Source: Paenibacillus silvestris (GTDB lineage: Bacteria; Bacillota; Bacilli; Paenibacillales; NBRC-103111). From it: a stretch of DNA of 64,000 bases. Every line of letters starts with the position of its first letter. Positions within the stretch are counted from its first letter, which is position 1. Of the stretch, positions 10,351 through 19,278 are shown piece by piece. Both the position numbers and the translations under genes were made by a program. The DNA is taken from NCBI RefSeq assembly GCF_009882985.1, contig NZ_WTUZ01000014.1, positions 224,056 through 288,055 of the forward strand, written 5' to 3'. The notes beneath the pieces were generated by a model. That model did no database searches. It saw only the letters and a program-made list of their open reading frames with translations, and had not been told where the DNA came from.

Positions 10351-11475
10351 TCACCATGACGATTGGTTAACTAGTGCCCTCAACTTCTTTTTTCGCACAG
10401 CATAGATACCTAATAGACATAAGGGGACGACCAGACTCATCGCGATATCATATAAAGCCCAATAGTGAATGGCTATATTCGAAAAGAACTGTGAGCTAGG
10501 TATCGAGATAAAAATAGAAGCAAAACTAATCATCCCAATAGGCAAGGTCAAAATTTTATAATCTTTCAGTTTCAACATTTGGGCAATCCCTATATTTAAC
10601 GCATAGAAGTATAACGTTGTCTTGATGTAGGTCGTAATAATCCATGTAAAGGCAATAATTGCTTCCAATCTTTCGGCAATATTACGGATACTTACCTGTT
10701 GAGCTAATGCAAAACTGGAATAATACGTATTAGCGGTTCTATATTCGCCTAGTACAAGAATACTTTGAGTCAAAATAATATTTATGACTATGCCACCAAG
10801 AAGAGCGCCCACAACAAAATTTCTTTTCACTTTCTTATGTTCTTTCACATGAGGCATGATCACGAGAAGACAAAAGATTTCCATATACGGAAAACTCCCG
10901 GCATTCAATGACCCCCAGATCACTGGCTTCATCCCATTCTCCAATATGGGGCGCATGCGCTCCATGTCCATTTGAGTAGCTAATAGTATCATTAATACGA
11001 GAAGCATCAGGATCACCCATGGAAAAAAGATTTCAGCCGCTCGAATGATGGAATCGATCCCCAATCGAACTGCAAAAACCATGATCACAAAAAACATAAT
11101 TTCAATGGACTCGATGGGTGTTTCCGGCATATTATCCGTTGCCATAAAGTCGCCAATCTGCCAGGAAACACACATCTCTGTAAAGAAAAAATAGATCAAG
11201 AATGTCAAGTTGATGAAAAATCCAAGCCACTTCCCTGCAATAAGCGTCGTATATTGAATGAGTGAAAGGTTAGGAAAGAGTCCGGCCATATAAGAGAAAA
11301 ACCAGACAACGAGTAGACCAAAAACCAGTCCGATCCATGCCGATAACCAAGCATCCTGATGTGAGATAGCAGCTACCCCCGAAGGTAAGATCAGGATGGA
11401 ATCGCCTAGAGTTAGTACGATAACGATGATGGTAAACTGACGAATACTTATCGATCCTTTTTCCAACTTCAGCAT
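10351..11475 (-). CDS. Spore germination protein, GerAB/ArcD family (B subunit)
   Basis: A 374-residue protein with about ten membrane segments of the Endospore_GerAB / amino-acid permease type ('ISIRQFTIIVIVLTLGDSILILPS' at the start). In germinant receptors the B subunit lies in the inner spore membrane and is where nutrient germinants are thought to bind. GAGGTG precedes the ATG. It is the last gene of a minus-strand A-C-D-B receptor operon, 18 bases after the small D-type gene. The nutrient ligand cannot be predicted. Confidence 0.92.
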   Translation of the reverse strand: MLKLEKGSISIRQFTIIVIVLTLGDSILILPSGVAAISHQDAWLSAWIGLVFGLLVVWFFSYMAGLFPNLSLIQYTTLIAGKWLGFFINLTFLIYFFFTEMCVSWQIGDFMATDNMPETPIESIEIMFFVIMVFAVRLGIDSIIRAAEIFFPWVILMLLVLMILLATQMDMERMRPILENGMKPVIWGSLNAGSFPYMEIFCLLVIMPHVKEHKKVKRNFVVGALLGGIVINIILTQSILVLGEYRTANTYYSSFALAQQVSIRNIAERLEAIIAFTWIITTYIKTTLYFYALNIGIAQMLKLKDYKILTLPIGMISFASIFISIPSSQFFSNIAIHYWALYDIAMSLVVPLCLLGIYAVRKKKLRALVNQSSW

Positions 11476-11493
11476 AATTGCCCACCTCTGCGA

Positions 11494-11736
11494 TTATTTC
11501 AATAAACTTTCCATGGCTTCACTAACCGGTTTAAAAATAAAAACCATTGCTTGCAGCGGATTTGGGAGAGGGAGGCGCAGAACGTGTGCTACGTTCAGGC
11601 CTACGCCGCAAAACAATAGTAAACTGAAACTCCATGCCTCCTTCAGCATTTTTTTTCGCCATAACGGAAGGAATTCAACCCAGAAAATAACGATCGAAAC
11701 GGCAATCACAGCTGTTACCGCCAGCATCATATCCAT
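11494..11736 (-). CDS. Small two-helix membrane protein, probable germinant-receptor D subunit
   Basis: An 80-residue (or 78-residue) protein with two hydrophobic helices, about 4-26 and 36-55, separated by a short basic loop ('WRKKMLKEAW'). Small two-helix proteins encoded inside receptor operons of Bacillus species are known as D subunits and modulate germination. Placement between the C and B genes supports this. The first ATG directly follows the TAA of the C gene. AAGGAG is only 3 bases from that ATG but 9 from the second ATG at 11730, so 11730 may be the real start. Confidence 0.7.
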   Translation of the reverse strand: MDMMLAVTAVIAVSIVIFWVEFLPLWRKKMLKEAWSFSLLLFCGVGLNVAHVLRLPLPNPLQAMVFIFKPVSEAMESLLK

Positions 11737-12933
11737 TTACTCCTTGATGTCATTGATGAAAGAGTTTCCTACTTTCGCCAAACGTCTTATTTTCACATCT
11801 GCCTTAACATCCACTTGAAGATCTACAAAAGCCTTTTCCCAATTATCTTTAATCCCTTTCCAGCCCTTAGGATCATCGCGATGAATGAGATCACCGAACC
11901 CGAAGACGTCATACTTAATCTGCTTCTGAGCCTTGTGGACTGAAGTCAGAATTAATTCTTCCAATTGCTCATTGGCAGATTTCTCAAGCTTATCCATGAT
12001 TCCCATGTCCATTAGATCGATTTGGCACTCTACAGTACCCACATTCATTTCAGCATGAATGTTCGCTTCAATCCACGGTTTCCCGAGTTCGACTCCCCCC
12101 TTTGCTTCGGTCTTAGTACGAATAATCTCCAACGATATCTGTCCGCCTCCCGGGCAGGTCACGACTCCAACCGTATTATTCACGTTATCATTCAAATAGT
12201 TATAGGCTTTGCTGTCATTCTCGCTCAACCAACCTGCCAGTTTATCTTTTTTGAAGTAAGCCAGTCCCGCATATTTCAATTTCGAAGGCGGATTAATTTG
12301 TTCCGTGTTTGCTTTGCTTTCAACAATCTCCTCAGGGCCTGTCACCTCAATCGTCGTCAATACGGGACTTCTCCCCTCTGTGACAAGATCCAGAATGACC
12401 TCATCCAGTTTAACCACTCGGGTTGGCGCCCAAAAGCGTTCAGAGGTAAGTAAGGAGAAAAACATACGGTTGGCTGGAACTTTTTCAAGCGGTGTTGCCA
12501 CCTTAAGGACATCTTCTGCGGATAAGTGTTTGGCAACGACGATGAAGAAATCAGTCCTTGGCTCGTGATCGCGATTCAGGAAATCCAAGGGCGAAGCTAT
12601 TCCTTCGCGAGCCAAGTCCTCTCCCAGAACCAGTACACGCAAATGGGCGAGATAGATTTTCCGGGGGGCCGTTGTCGTCATTCGTCTCAATGCTTCGAAA
12701 ACTGACTTCCCTTCCGCTTTAAGCATGGTTACCGCCATGCCCTCCGATTTGCCAGTGCTTGCTACATTGCTCGGCACAACAATTTGTGCGGATACTAGAT
12801 ACTGGTCACCAACTTTATCAATCCCTAGTGCCACTGCCAAAGCAATACTGTTCAGCTCCCTACTATTCCAACAGCCGCTTACAAGGATCAACAGCAGTAT
12901 GGATAGCATTAAGCCGGGTAATTTCCTTATCAC
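11737..12933 (-). CDS. Spore germination lipoprotein, Ger(x)C family (C subunit)
   Basis: A 398-residue lipoprotein. It begins with a signal peptide ending in the lipobox 'LVSGC' (Cys near 22), followed by 'WNSRELNSIALAVALGIDK', the standard opening of GerAC proteins. The C-terminal domain contains the 'YLNDNVNNTVGVV' region and ends 'KVGNSFINDIKE'. It is the peripheral lipoprotein subunit of the A-B-C receptor on the outer face of the inner spore membrane. Its start overlaps the end of the A gene by 4 bases and its stop directly abuts the D-type gene, so translation is probably coupled. Confidence 0.93.
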   Translation of the reverse strand: MIRKLPGLMLSILLLILVSGCWNSRELNSIALAVALGIDKVGDQYLVSAQIVVPSNVASTGKSEGMAVTMLKAEGKSVFEALRRMTTTAPRKIYLAHLRVLVLGEDLAREGIASPLDFLNRDHEPRTDFFIVVAKHLSAEDVLKVATPLEKVPANRMFFSLLTSERFWAPTRVVKLDEVILDLVTEGRSPVLTTIEVTGPEEIVESKANTEQINPPSKLKYAGLAYFKKDKLAGWLSENDSKAYNYLNDNVNNTVGVVTCPGGGQISLEIIRTKTEAKGGVELGKPWIEANIHAEMNVGTVECQIDLMDMGIMDKLEKSANEQLEELILTSVHKAQKQIKYDVFGFGDLIHRDDPKGWKGIKDNWEKAFVDLQVDVKADVKIRRLAKVGNSFINDIKE

Positions 12934-14534
12934 GAAACCTCCTCCCTTATTGAAGGTTCTTCTTGGTTAATAGGCATTTCATTTTGGTTACGGCTGATAA
13001 CGTAGGGACGAGCTCCCATCATCCATCGCGGTAGTCTGAAAAGCGTGTCTTTCTGATCCGATAGATGAAACGGTGCAAAAGAACTCATATAAGGGACACC
13101 GAATGATTTTAATGTACATAGATGAAGAACGATAATGATAAAACCAACAATAATGCCGAATAATCCGAACGTGCCTCCTAACACCATCAAAGGAAAACGA
13201 AGAATACGGATCGAGATAGACATATTGTAAGCTGGAAATACAAAACTGGACATTGCTGTTATCGATACAACAATCACCATAGCCGCCGAAACAATTCCCG
13301 CTTCCACAGCAGCTTGACCGATAACCAAAGTACCGACAATTGAAATCGCTGAACCTACCGCCCTCGGCATCCGGATGCCAGCCTCCCTTAGAATTTCAAA
13401 GGTAACTTCCATCATTAAGGCTTCAATAAAGGCTGGAAAAGGCACACCCTCACGTTGGGACACCAAACTGATTAGCAAGTTGGTCGGAATCATTTCTTGA
13501 TGAAATGTGGTAATCGCCACATAGAGTGAAGGTCCGCTTAATGCAATAAAGAAGCACAGGTACCGAATCATTCTAATTAACGTGCTAATATCCCAGCGAT
13601 GGTAATAATCCTCGGCCGATTGGAAATATTGTACGAAGAGTGCAGGGACCATGAGAACAAACGGCGTGCCATCCACTAGAATCGCTACGCGCCCCTCCAA
13701 TAAACCGGAGGCAATGCTATCAGGACGTTCGGAGTTCGTAATGGTGGGGAAAGGCGTCCATGTCTCATCCTGGATGTATTCTTCAATGTAGCCGCTTTCC
13801 AAGATCCCATTTATATCAATTCTATCTAGGCGTCTACGCAATTCGGCAACCACACTGTCATCTGCTACACCCTTCAAATACATGACCGTAACCCGTGTGC
13901 GAGTTACGCTGCCGATCTCTCTGGACTCCGTCCACAGTCTGTAATCTTTGATTTTACGCCGGATCATAGCGATGTTCGTTTTAAGTGATTCCGTAAACCC
14001 CTCGCGCGGACCCCGGATCAGCGATTGTGCAGACGGTTCTTCTACACCACGGTATTCCCCACCGCCCGTAGAGGCTATGATGGCCCGACTCGTGTTTTCC
14101 ATAAAAATGACACTATCCCCAGACAAGACTGCCAACAGAAGCGTTTCATAATCTGCTGCCTCGGATACACTTTCAACCGTCAATACGGTCTCCTTTAACA
14201 TGCCTATGGGGTCAGGATGCCCCAACAGTTCCACAGCTAATTCAGCTGAACGTCGTGTTCCCGACATCAAAGGTTCCAAAATGTGCTCATCTATTATCTT
14301 CTTATCCACCATACCTTCTGTGTACACAACAGCCATTCGAATCGAGCTATCTGCAATGAGGAACTCTTTGATGACAAGGTCAGGACTATTGCCTACCATC
14401 TCTTTCATTATGGATACATTTTGCGACAAGTTGTTTGATACAGTCATTCTAACTTGTGGTTTATCTGTTTGACCGGAAGCTTGCGTGCTTTGTCCACCCA
14501 GATGCTCCGAAAATATTTTCCTAAAGAAATTCAT
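12930..14534 (-). CDS. Spore germination protein, GerA family (A subunit)
   Basis: A 534-residue A subunit. A hydrophilic N-terminal domain of about 270 residues is followed by the membrane part with 'GLLEGRVAILVDGTPFVLMVPALF', 'DYYHRWDISTLIRMIRYLCFFIALSGPSLYVAITTFHQEMIPTNLL' landmarks and 'LREAGIRMPRAVGSAISIVGTLVIGQAAVEAGI'. A subunits form the oligomeric core of the receptor and may conduct ions. The ATG at 14534 has AAGGGGG upstream; a 45-codon extension to 14669 is unlike the family. First gene of the operon. No convincing sigma-G promoter could be picked out. Confidence 0.92.
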   Translation of the reverse strand: MNFFRKIFSEHLGGQSTQASGQTDKPQVRMTVSNNLSQNVSIMKEMVGNSPDLVIKEFLIADSSIRMAVVYTEGMVDKKIIDEHILEPLMSGTRRSAELAVELLGHPDPIGMLKETVLTVESVSEAADYETLLLAVLSGDSVIFMENTSRAIIASTGGGEYRGVEEPSAQSLIRGPREGFTESLKTNIAMIRRKIKDYRLWTESREIGSVTRTRVTVMYLKGVADDSVVAELRRRLDRIDINGILESGYIEEYIQDETWTPFPTITNSERPDSIASGLLEGRVAILVDGTPFVLMVPALFVQYFQSAEDYYHRWDISTLIRMIRYLCFFIALSGPSLYVAITTFHQEMIPTNLLISLVSQREGVPFPAFIEALMMEVTFEILREAGIRMPRAVGSAISIVGTLVIGQAAVEAGIVSAAMVIVVSITAMSSFVFPAYNMSISIRILRFPLMVLGGTFGLFGIIVGFIIIVLHLCTLKSFGVPYMSSFAPFHLSDQKDTLFRLPRWMMGARPYVISRNQNEMPINQEEPSIREEVS

Positions 14535-14900
14535 GTTAGCCCCCTTCTGCGATCCACAAATAAATGCACAATAACTACATACTTGACCTAAAATAGTGCA
14601 GCTGTCATCGCCCAAGAGCAAAGGCCCAGCTGAACCAAGTGCATATTGGGCAAAAATCCTACAAATCACAGAGGAGGGTCTTTTTTTATTTCCACGTGGC
14701 TATCAACGCTATATGAATGGTCGATTTTTTGATAATAGATGGAAAATATGGCGTTGTTCGAGTAATTTTTAATCGCTGGAGCAAATTAAAGATAGAAACT
14801 CCTGTTAAATTTCGGGAATTCCGTACTTTGCATGGTTATTCATTGAAATTAGCGGGAGAAATTCCATTTAACTAGCCTAAAATCCCGATGCGCTATGGAT
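14535..14900. other. Noncoding stretch upstream of the germination operon
   Basis: No credible gene is seen between 14535 and 15220 apart from the inverted-repeat element at 14901-15011. The region is AT-rich and has stop codons in all frames. It should hold the sporulation-specific promoter of the germinant-receptor operon. Confidence 0.5.
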
Positions 14901-15011
14901 TAACGGTAGTTTTTCCAGCTAATTATCTGTGCAGCCACTGCGCCTAACTTCTAACCTCCAATATGGTCATACCTAACCACATCTTACCGCCTCTGCACAT
15001 CACTACCGTTA
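14901..15011. repeat. 111-bp noncoding element with perfect 10-bp inverted ends
   Basis: It starts TAACGGTAGT (14901-14910) and ends ACTACCGTTA (15002-15011), an exact 10-base inverted repeat. The interior is noncoding. The same TAACGG/CCGTTA ends bound the elements at 7926-8106 and 35390-35573, so these may be one family of MITE-like or structured intergenic repeats. Confidence 0.6.
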
Positions 15012-15211
15012 TGAATACTCCAGTCGAGGTTAATCGTAGTTAAGTTTCCCCAATATTGGAAATGAAATTCAATATATTTGAGAGGCCTCAGCGCCTGCAC
15101 GAAAAAACGCGAAATTACAGGCTAATTCACATACTCTTTCATTGGCGTAACCTCCTCGTTGTTCAAGGTCCTTAGCCATATATGGCTCAATGGAGGAGGG
15201 CCTATCCTTGG

Positions 15212-15246
15212 GAAAAGAAAAAAGACACCCTTTGGGGTGTCTTTTG
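15212..15246 (-). terminator. Terminator of the nucleosidase lipoprotein gene
   Basis: On the minus strand AAAAGACACC pairs with GGTGTCTTTT and is followed by TTTTTTCTTTT. It lies 23 bases after the stop codon. Confidence 0.85.
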
Positions 15247-15268
15247 GGGAGACTTCGATACAACACGA

Positions 15269-16123
15269 TTATTTCTTCGGCAGTGTAGTAATATATTTTT
15301 TAACTACTTCGTACACATACTCCTGGCATCCCTCTGCTGTACTCGGATCATATTTTCCGCCATTTGTTTTATTATTAGAAAGAACACGAATACCCAGGAA
15401 TGGCACACCATACGAATTAGCAATTTGCGCGGCCGAGGCACCTTCCATTTCCTCCACGGACGTACCAAACTTGTCATGCAACCATTTGATTCGATCAACC
15501 TCGTTATTCCAGAAATCCCCTGAACCTATGGTACCTTCAACAACCTTACCTTTCTTATACATATCCTTAACGGCGTTCGCTGCTGCCAGTAGACTTTTGT
15601 CTCCCTCATAGTAACGAGGTTTCTCTGCGTTTGGATCTTCCCCTGCACTTCCTTCAGAAGCCATCAAATCCATAGGTTTCCATATCGTTGGATCAATCCC
15701 CTGATTCGCACCCTTGTCTCCAGCTTTAAATGAACCGATGTTGGTCGTTCTCTGTCCTAGAACGATATCAAAAACATTTAAATTCGGATCATGTCCCCCT
15801 GATGTACCTTGGTTAATAATAGCTACAGGGTTATACTTTTCGATAGCCAATGCAGTAGCAGCAGCCGTATTCTCCATTCCCTTTCCTGTTTTTGCAACGA
15901 TGACAGGATAATTATCTACAGTTCCTTTATAGAACACAAAGCTTCCCGACTTTTCTTCCTTAACATTTTCCAACCTTTTAGCAAACTTCTCAGCTTCAAT
16001 GGGCATTGGACCTTCAATAATAATTGGCCTTTGAGCACTACTTTTTTGAACAGAGCTACAACCTACTGCTCCAGTTACCAGTAATGTGCCAACAACCCCT
16101 AGCAAACCAAACTTCTTAAACAA
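15269..16123 (-). CDS. MTA/SAH-nucleosidase-like lipoprotein (PNP_UDP_1 family)
   Basis: A 284-residue exported protein. It opens with a lipoprotein signal (basic 'MFKKFG', hydrophobic core, lipobox 'VTGAVGC'), so it should be anchored on the outer face of the membrane. The rest is a PNP/UDP phosphorylase-type nucleosidase domain: 'AKTGKGMENTAAATAL', 'INQGTSGGHD' and the signature 'VEEMEGASAAQIANSYGVPF'. Glu227 matches the nucleoside-binding Glu174 of E. coli MTA/SAH nucleosidase. Exactly 23 residues later Asn250 stands where that enzyme has the catalytic Asp197. In trimeric purine nucleoside phosphorylases an Asn at this place reads 6-oxopurines. The TTG start at 16123 has AAGGGGG 8 bases upstream. 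A guanine-type riboswitch and terminator precede the gene, so it is probably a salvage enzyme for guanosine or inosine (inference). Confidence 0.85.
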   Translation of the reverse strand: MFKKFGLLGVVGTLLVTGAVGCSSVQKSSAQRPIIIEGPMPIEAEKFAKRLENVKEEKSGSFVFYKGTVDNYPVIVAKTGKGMENTAAATALAIEKYNPVAIINQGTSGGHDPNLNVFDIVLGQRTTNIGSFKAGDKGANQGIDPTIWKPMDLMASEGSAGEDPNAEKPRYYEGDKSLLAAANAVKDMYKKGKVVEGTIGSGDFWNNEVDRIKWLHDKFGTSVEEMEGASAAQIANSYGVPFLGIRVLSNNKTNGGKYDPSTAEGCQEYVYEVVKKYITTLPKK

Positions 16124-16186
16124 ATTAGTTTCCCCCTTGATGTTTGATACACTCGATGAATGATAGCCCAACAATTAGTCTACAAA

Positions 16187-16237
16187 TAAAAAATGCCCTC
16201 TACACTAGACCCAGACCAGGAGCTAGACTTAGAGAGC
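16187..16237 (-). terminator. Riboswitch-controlled terminator
   Basis: On the minus strand GCTCTCT and CTAG halves pair with CTAG and AGAGGGC (16195-16237) and are followed by ATTTTTT. It lies between the purine aptamer and the lipoprotein gene, the position expected for the expression platform of an OFF switch. Confidence 0.75.
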
Positions 16238-16311
16238 AAAAGTATAAAATTAAGCAAAATAAAGCTTTTGCCAAATGAGGCGTTGGTCACAAACCAAATT
16301 CCCTATACTTT

Positions 16312-16383
16312 AACTCGAAGTCCAGTTCATTTTGGGGAACCAGGTAGAGACGCCCAGACCCTATTACCGAGCATATACGAGTT
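16312..16383 (-). promoter_or_regulatory. Purine (guanine-type) riboswitch aptamer
   Basis: A 72-base minus-strand aptamer. P1 is AACTCG/CGAGTT, J1/2 is TATAT, and P2 is GCTCGG/CTGGGC closing a loop with TAATAGGG. J2/3 is GTCTCTAC, one base from the consensus GTTTCTAC. P3 is CTGGTTC/GAACTGG closing a loop CCCAAAAT. J3/1 begins ACT. The loop GGG and CCC can kiss as in known purine aptamers. The base matching position 74 is C, which in this class pairs with guanine rather than adenine, and the U matching position 51 is kept. It lies downstream of a sigma-A promoter and upstream of a terminator and the nucleosidase lipoprotein gene. Confidence 0.88.
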
Positions 16384-16411
16384 ATCCATTTTAATTGTTT
16401 ATTATGTTAGG

Positions 16412-16440
16412 AGTATAGCAAAATCATAGAGGAATCTCAA
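16412..16440 (-). promoter_or_regulatory. Sigma-A promoter of the riboswitch transcript
   Basis: On the minus strand TTGAGA (16435-16440), a 17-base spacer, and TATACT (16412-16417) preceded by TGC. The aptamer starts about 30 bases downstream. Confidence 0.7.
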
Positions 16441-16546
16441 GTTAAAACCGAATAATAATTATAAAAGTTTATGTAATGTTCGTAATTTGGCAAAATTCAT
16501 AACCCCATCTTAAGCATCATCGGTGGACATAAGGTCGTTTCTTTCT

Positions 16547-19099
16547 CTAATTCAAAACATAGGAAGACATACTTCCGGCAACCGGTAACTGGTTGCTTGC
16601 AGAGTCACTCCAAATAAATCCCAGTTGAACCGTACTGCCAACACTTATGCCGAGCAACGTCTGCGGAATCGCAATTTCAATGACTGTATCATTTGCAGAA
16701 TAATTAGTTTGACTCACAAAGCCTGTCACTTTCGTCCATGACCAAGTTGATCCATTCCCGCTATAGCGGTAGAGAGTCCCATTCTCCACCATAAAATCTG
16801 CGCCGCTTGAACTCCAATTTTTCACAGCAAAACCACTGGTTCCATTGTTATCAGAGTTAATATAGATTTGACTTTTACTTGTTAAACTGCTCCCCTGAAC
16901 AAGCAAGTACAGATTAGATGTATGATGGAATGCTTTCATTCCCTTGGCTTTCGAACTGCCTGAACTTAGCTCCTCTACTGTGCTCCAGTCAGTCGCATCC
17001 CCGTTAACTGTAATAACAGTTGGTGTTGGTGCTGGCGTTACCTCTGTTTGATTATTACTGCCTATGGGAATAAGTGACCCACTGAGTGGTAGTTTATCCG
17101 TTTTGGAATCATTCAACATATAACCAACTTGAATAGTTTCACTATTTACTGCTGCCAGATTAGACAAAGGAATAGCCACTTCAAGAATGCCATTTATTGC
17201 AATATAAGCTTTCGTATCCTTGTAATTGGCGACCTTCGTCCATGACCACGTAATTCCGTCTGTTCCGCTGTAACGATATAACGTCCCATTCTCCAGCAAA
17301 TAGTCAGCTCCGCTGGCACTCCAGTTGGGATTCTGAAAACCAGTTGAAACATTTTCATCTGTGTTGAAATAAAATTGGTGCTTCGTCATTGTGCCATTCC
17401 ATTGTGCATAAAGATTCAAGTTCGCATTTTCAATGTTTGCTTTCAGCACGGTTGCGTTGGAAGTACTTTGACTCAAGATAGGGGTTATTGCCCAATCGGT
17501 TGCATTTCCATCTATCGCAATGGAGGAAACAGGATTTACGGGGATAGATGCCGATGTAGACTCATCTGCCCCAATATCAATGGTAACACCCTGAATTCTA
17601 GCCGACCCTTCATAATCATCAGCTGCACTAGCAAATGCACTAGCTAAACCCTTATCGATAGCAGGAGAATCTGCCAGTAAGTTAAAATTATTCGCGGCCT
17701 TGTTTACAAACCTTGGCTCAGCGAAGAGAGAGTGGGCATCGTTACCTGAGGCAGCTTGATAGGAATCCCACGTTGTATAGGTTTTACCTTGCCACGCCCA
17801 CACTCCGTTATTCATTCCGCTTGCTGTGTAGTACAAATTGTAATCAAGAATATTGGCCGAACCGCTTGTGTTCTTCTTGCTTATCAATGTTTTTTGGGAT
17901 TGGCTATAAATAATGTTGTTTTTAAGACTGTTATTTACTAGATTCCATTGTAAGGCGATATTTCCATACCCCTGTACCAACGTATCATTTTCTACAAAGG
18001 TGTTATTTACAATTTGATTGTTACTTGCTCCGCCACGTGTTGAAGATGAACCTCCCATAATAAGGCCTGCCCCATAATTATGATGAATCCAATTATTTTG
18101 GACTTTAATAGAGCTTGTGGCTTTACCTGCTTTTTCACTTGCCAGTTCAATACCAAAGTCATTTGCATACACATGATTCTTCTCTATTACGATGTTGGTA
18201 GCGCCATCTGCATAAATACCTCCCGCCGCATGAACGCCTGTACGGTAAGCAGGGTTCTTGGAGGAATCAATATGGTAAACGGTATTCTCAGCTACTCTTC
18301 CATTCCGCGTTTGGTCTACACACGAACTGGAACATGCTCCGTAAAATCCGGCTAGTTCAATACCGATATTGTTATTATCATGGACTTTATTACGTGCAAT
18401 TTCGAAACCATCAATATTACCACTTAATGTTAGGGACTCGCTCCAACCTGTAACCAGATCGTGGATATCGTTTCCGTTGATTGTAAGATTGGTTATTGCG
18501 GTTGCACTGTTTCCTAGTACATGAATACCGTGAGCATTACCGCTGCTGGATGTATTCTTAATATCATGAATATGATTACTCAGAAGTTGGATGTTTGTAC
18601 TGCCGTTAGTCACACGGATTGCCGCAGGGTCTAATGAACTGCTTGTAGCAACTAAATTAGCAAGTTCAAAACCGCTTACTCTGATGTAATTTACTTTAGA
18701 AATATAAAATAAAGACTGATTAGAACTCGTTATGTTTAGACCTGTACCATCAATAACAGGCGTTTCCCCGGAGTAATTAAGGAATTGAATATAGCCTCCG
18801 CTCGCTGATCCTGATGACTTGATTGTAACCAATTCGCGGTAAGTTCCACCTCTAACATATACCGTATCTCCAGCGGTGACCACATCCGCCGCTCTCTGAA
18901 TTGTTTTCCATGGAGCCGCTAACGTTCCAGCGTTACTATCGTTCCCAGATGTAGAGACATAATAAATGTTCCCACCTGCAGCTCGGACAGTGAGCGACGA
19001 GAAAGCAGCCACAAATAGGCTCAGAATCAGAAAACTTGCCATGAATGTAATTACAGTTGTGCTTAGATAGCTAATTTCTCGTCTTTTGGTTACATTCAT
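16547..19099 (-). CDS. Secreted right-handed beta-helix protein with two C-terminal CBM9-like domains
   Basis: An 850-residue exported protein. A signal peptide (about 1-40, ending 'TVRAAGG') is followed by a DUF1565-type opening ('IYYVSTSGNDSNAGTLAAPWKTIQRAADVV'-like run) and a right-handed parallel beta-helix to about residue 430, rich in 'N-N-x-I' turns such as 'IEKNHVYANDFGIEL'. A linker 'FNLLADSPAIDKG' and 'DIGADES' closes the helix. Two related beta-sandwich domains follow, each opening 'IDGNATDW' or 'VNGDATDW' and containing 'GADYLLENGTLYRYSG' / 'GADFMVENGTLYRYSG'. The fold suggests a polysaccharide lyase or hydrolase, with the tail binding carbohydrate. No catalytic residues were assigned. 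The ATG at 19099 has GAGGTG 7 bases upstream; an ATG at 19114 is in frame. Confidence 0.82.
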   Translation of the reverse strand: MNVTKRREISYLSTTVITFMASFLILSLFVAAFSSLTVRAAGGNIYYVSTSGNDSNAGTLAAPWKTIQRAADVVTAGDTVYVRGGTYRELVTIKSSGSASGGYIQFLNYSGETPVIDGTGLNITSSNQSLFYISKVNYIRVSGFELANLVATSSSLDPAAIRVTNGSTNIQLLSNHIHDIKNTSSSGNAHGIHVLGNSATAITNLTINGNDIHDLVTGWSESLTLSGNIDGFEIARNKVHDNNNIGIELAGFYGACSSSCVDQTRNGRVAENTVYHIDSSKNPAYRTGVHAAGGIYADGATNIVIEKNHVYANDFGIELASEKAGKATSSIKVQNNWIHHNYGAGLIMGGSSSTRGGASNNQIVNNTFVENDTLVQGYGNIALQWNLVNNSLKNNIIYSQSQKTLISKKNTSGSANILDYNLYYTASGMNNGVWAWQGKTYTTWDSYQAASGNDAHSLFAEPRFVNKAANNFNLLADSPAIDKGLASAFASAADDYEGSARIQGVTIDIGADESTSASIPVNPVSSIAIDGNATDWAITPILSQSTSNATVLKANIENANLNLYAQWNGTMTKHQFYFNTDENVSTGFQNPNWSASGADYLLENGTLYRYSGTDGITWSWTKVANYKDTKAYIAINGILEVAIPLSNLAAVNSETIQVGYMLNDSKTDKLPLSGSLIPIGSNNQTEVTPAPTPTVITVNGDATDWSTVEELSSGSSKAKGMKAFHHTSNLYLLVQGSSLTSKSQIYINSDNNGTSGFAVKNWSSSGADFMVENGTLYRYSGNGSTWSWTKVTGFVSQTNYSANDTVIEIAIPQTLLGISVGSTVQLGFIWSDSASNQLPVAGSMSSYVLN

Positions 19100-19278
19100 C
19101 TCGTAGCACCTCATTCTTTGTGATAAAAAAAGGAATAAGATACCGAAGAGCTACATCCGTATGGTCCACGAATTCGTCTGCTTCGGCAACTGGCGAGCAA
19201 CTCTTTGTTAGAGGAAGCCCCTATAGCTTTGCGACCCTTGATTTCCCAAGGTTTGCCTTTTCGGTAATATGCATTCAG

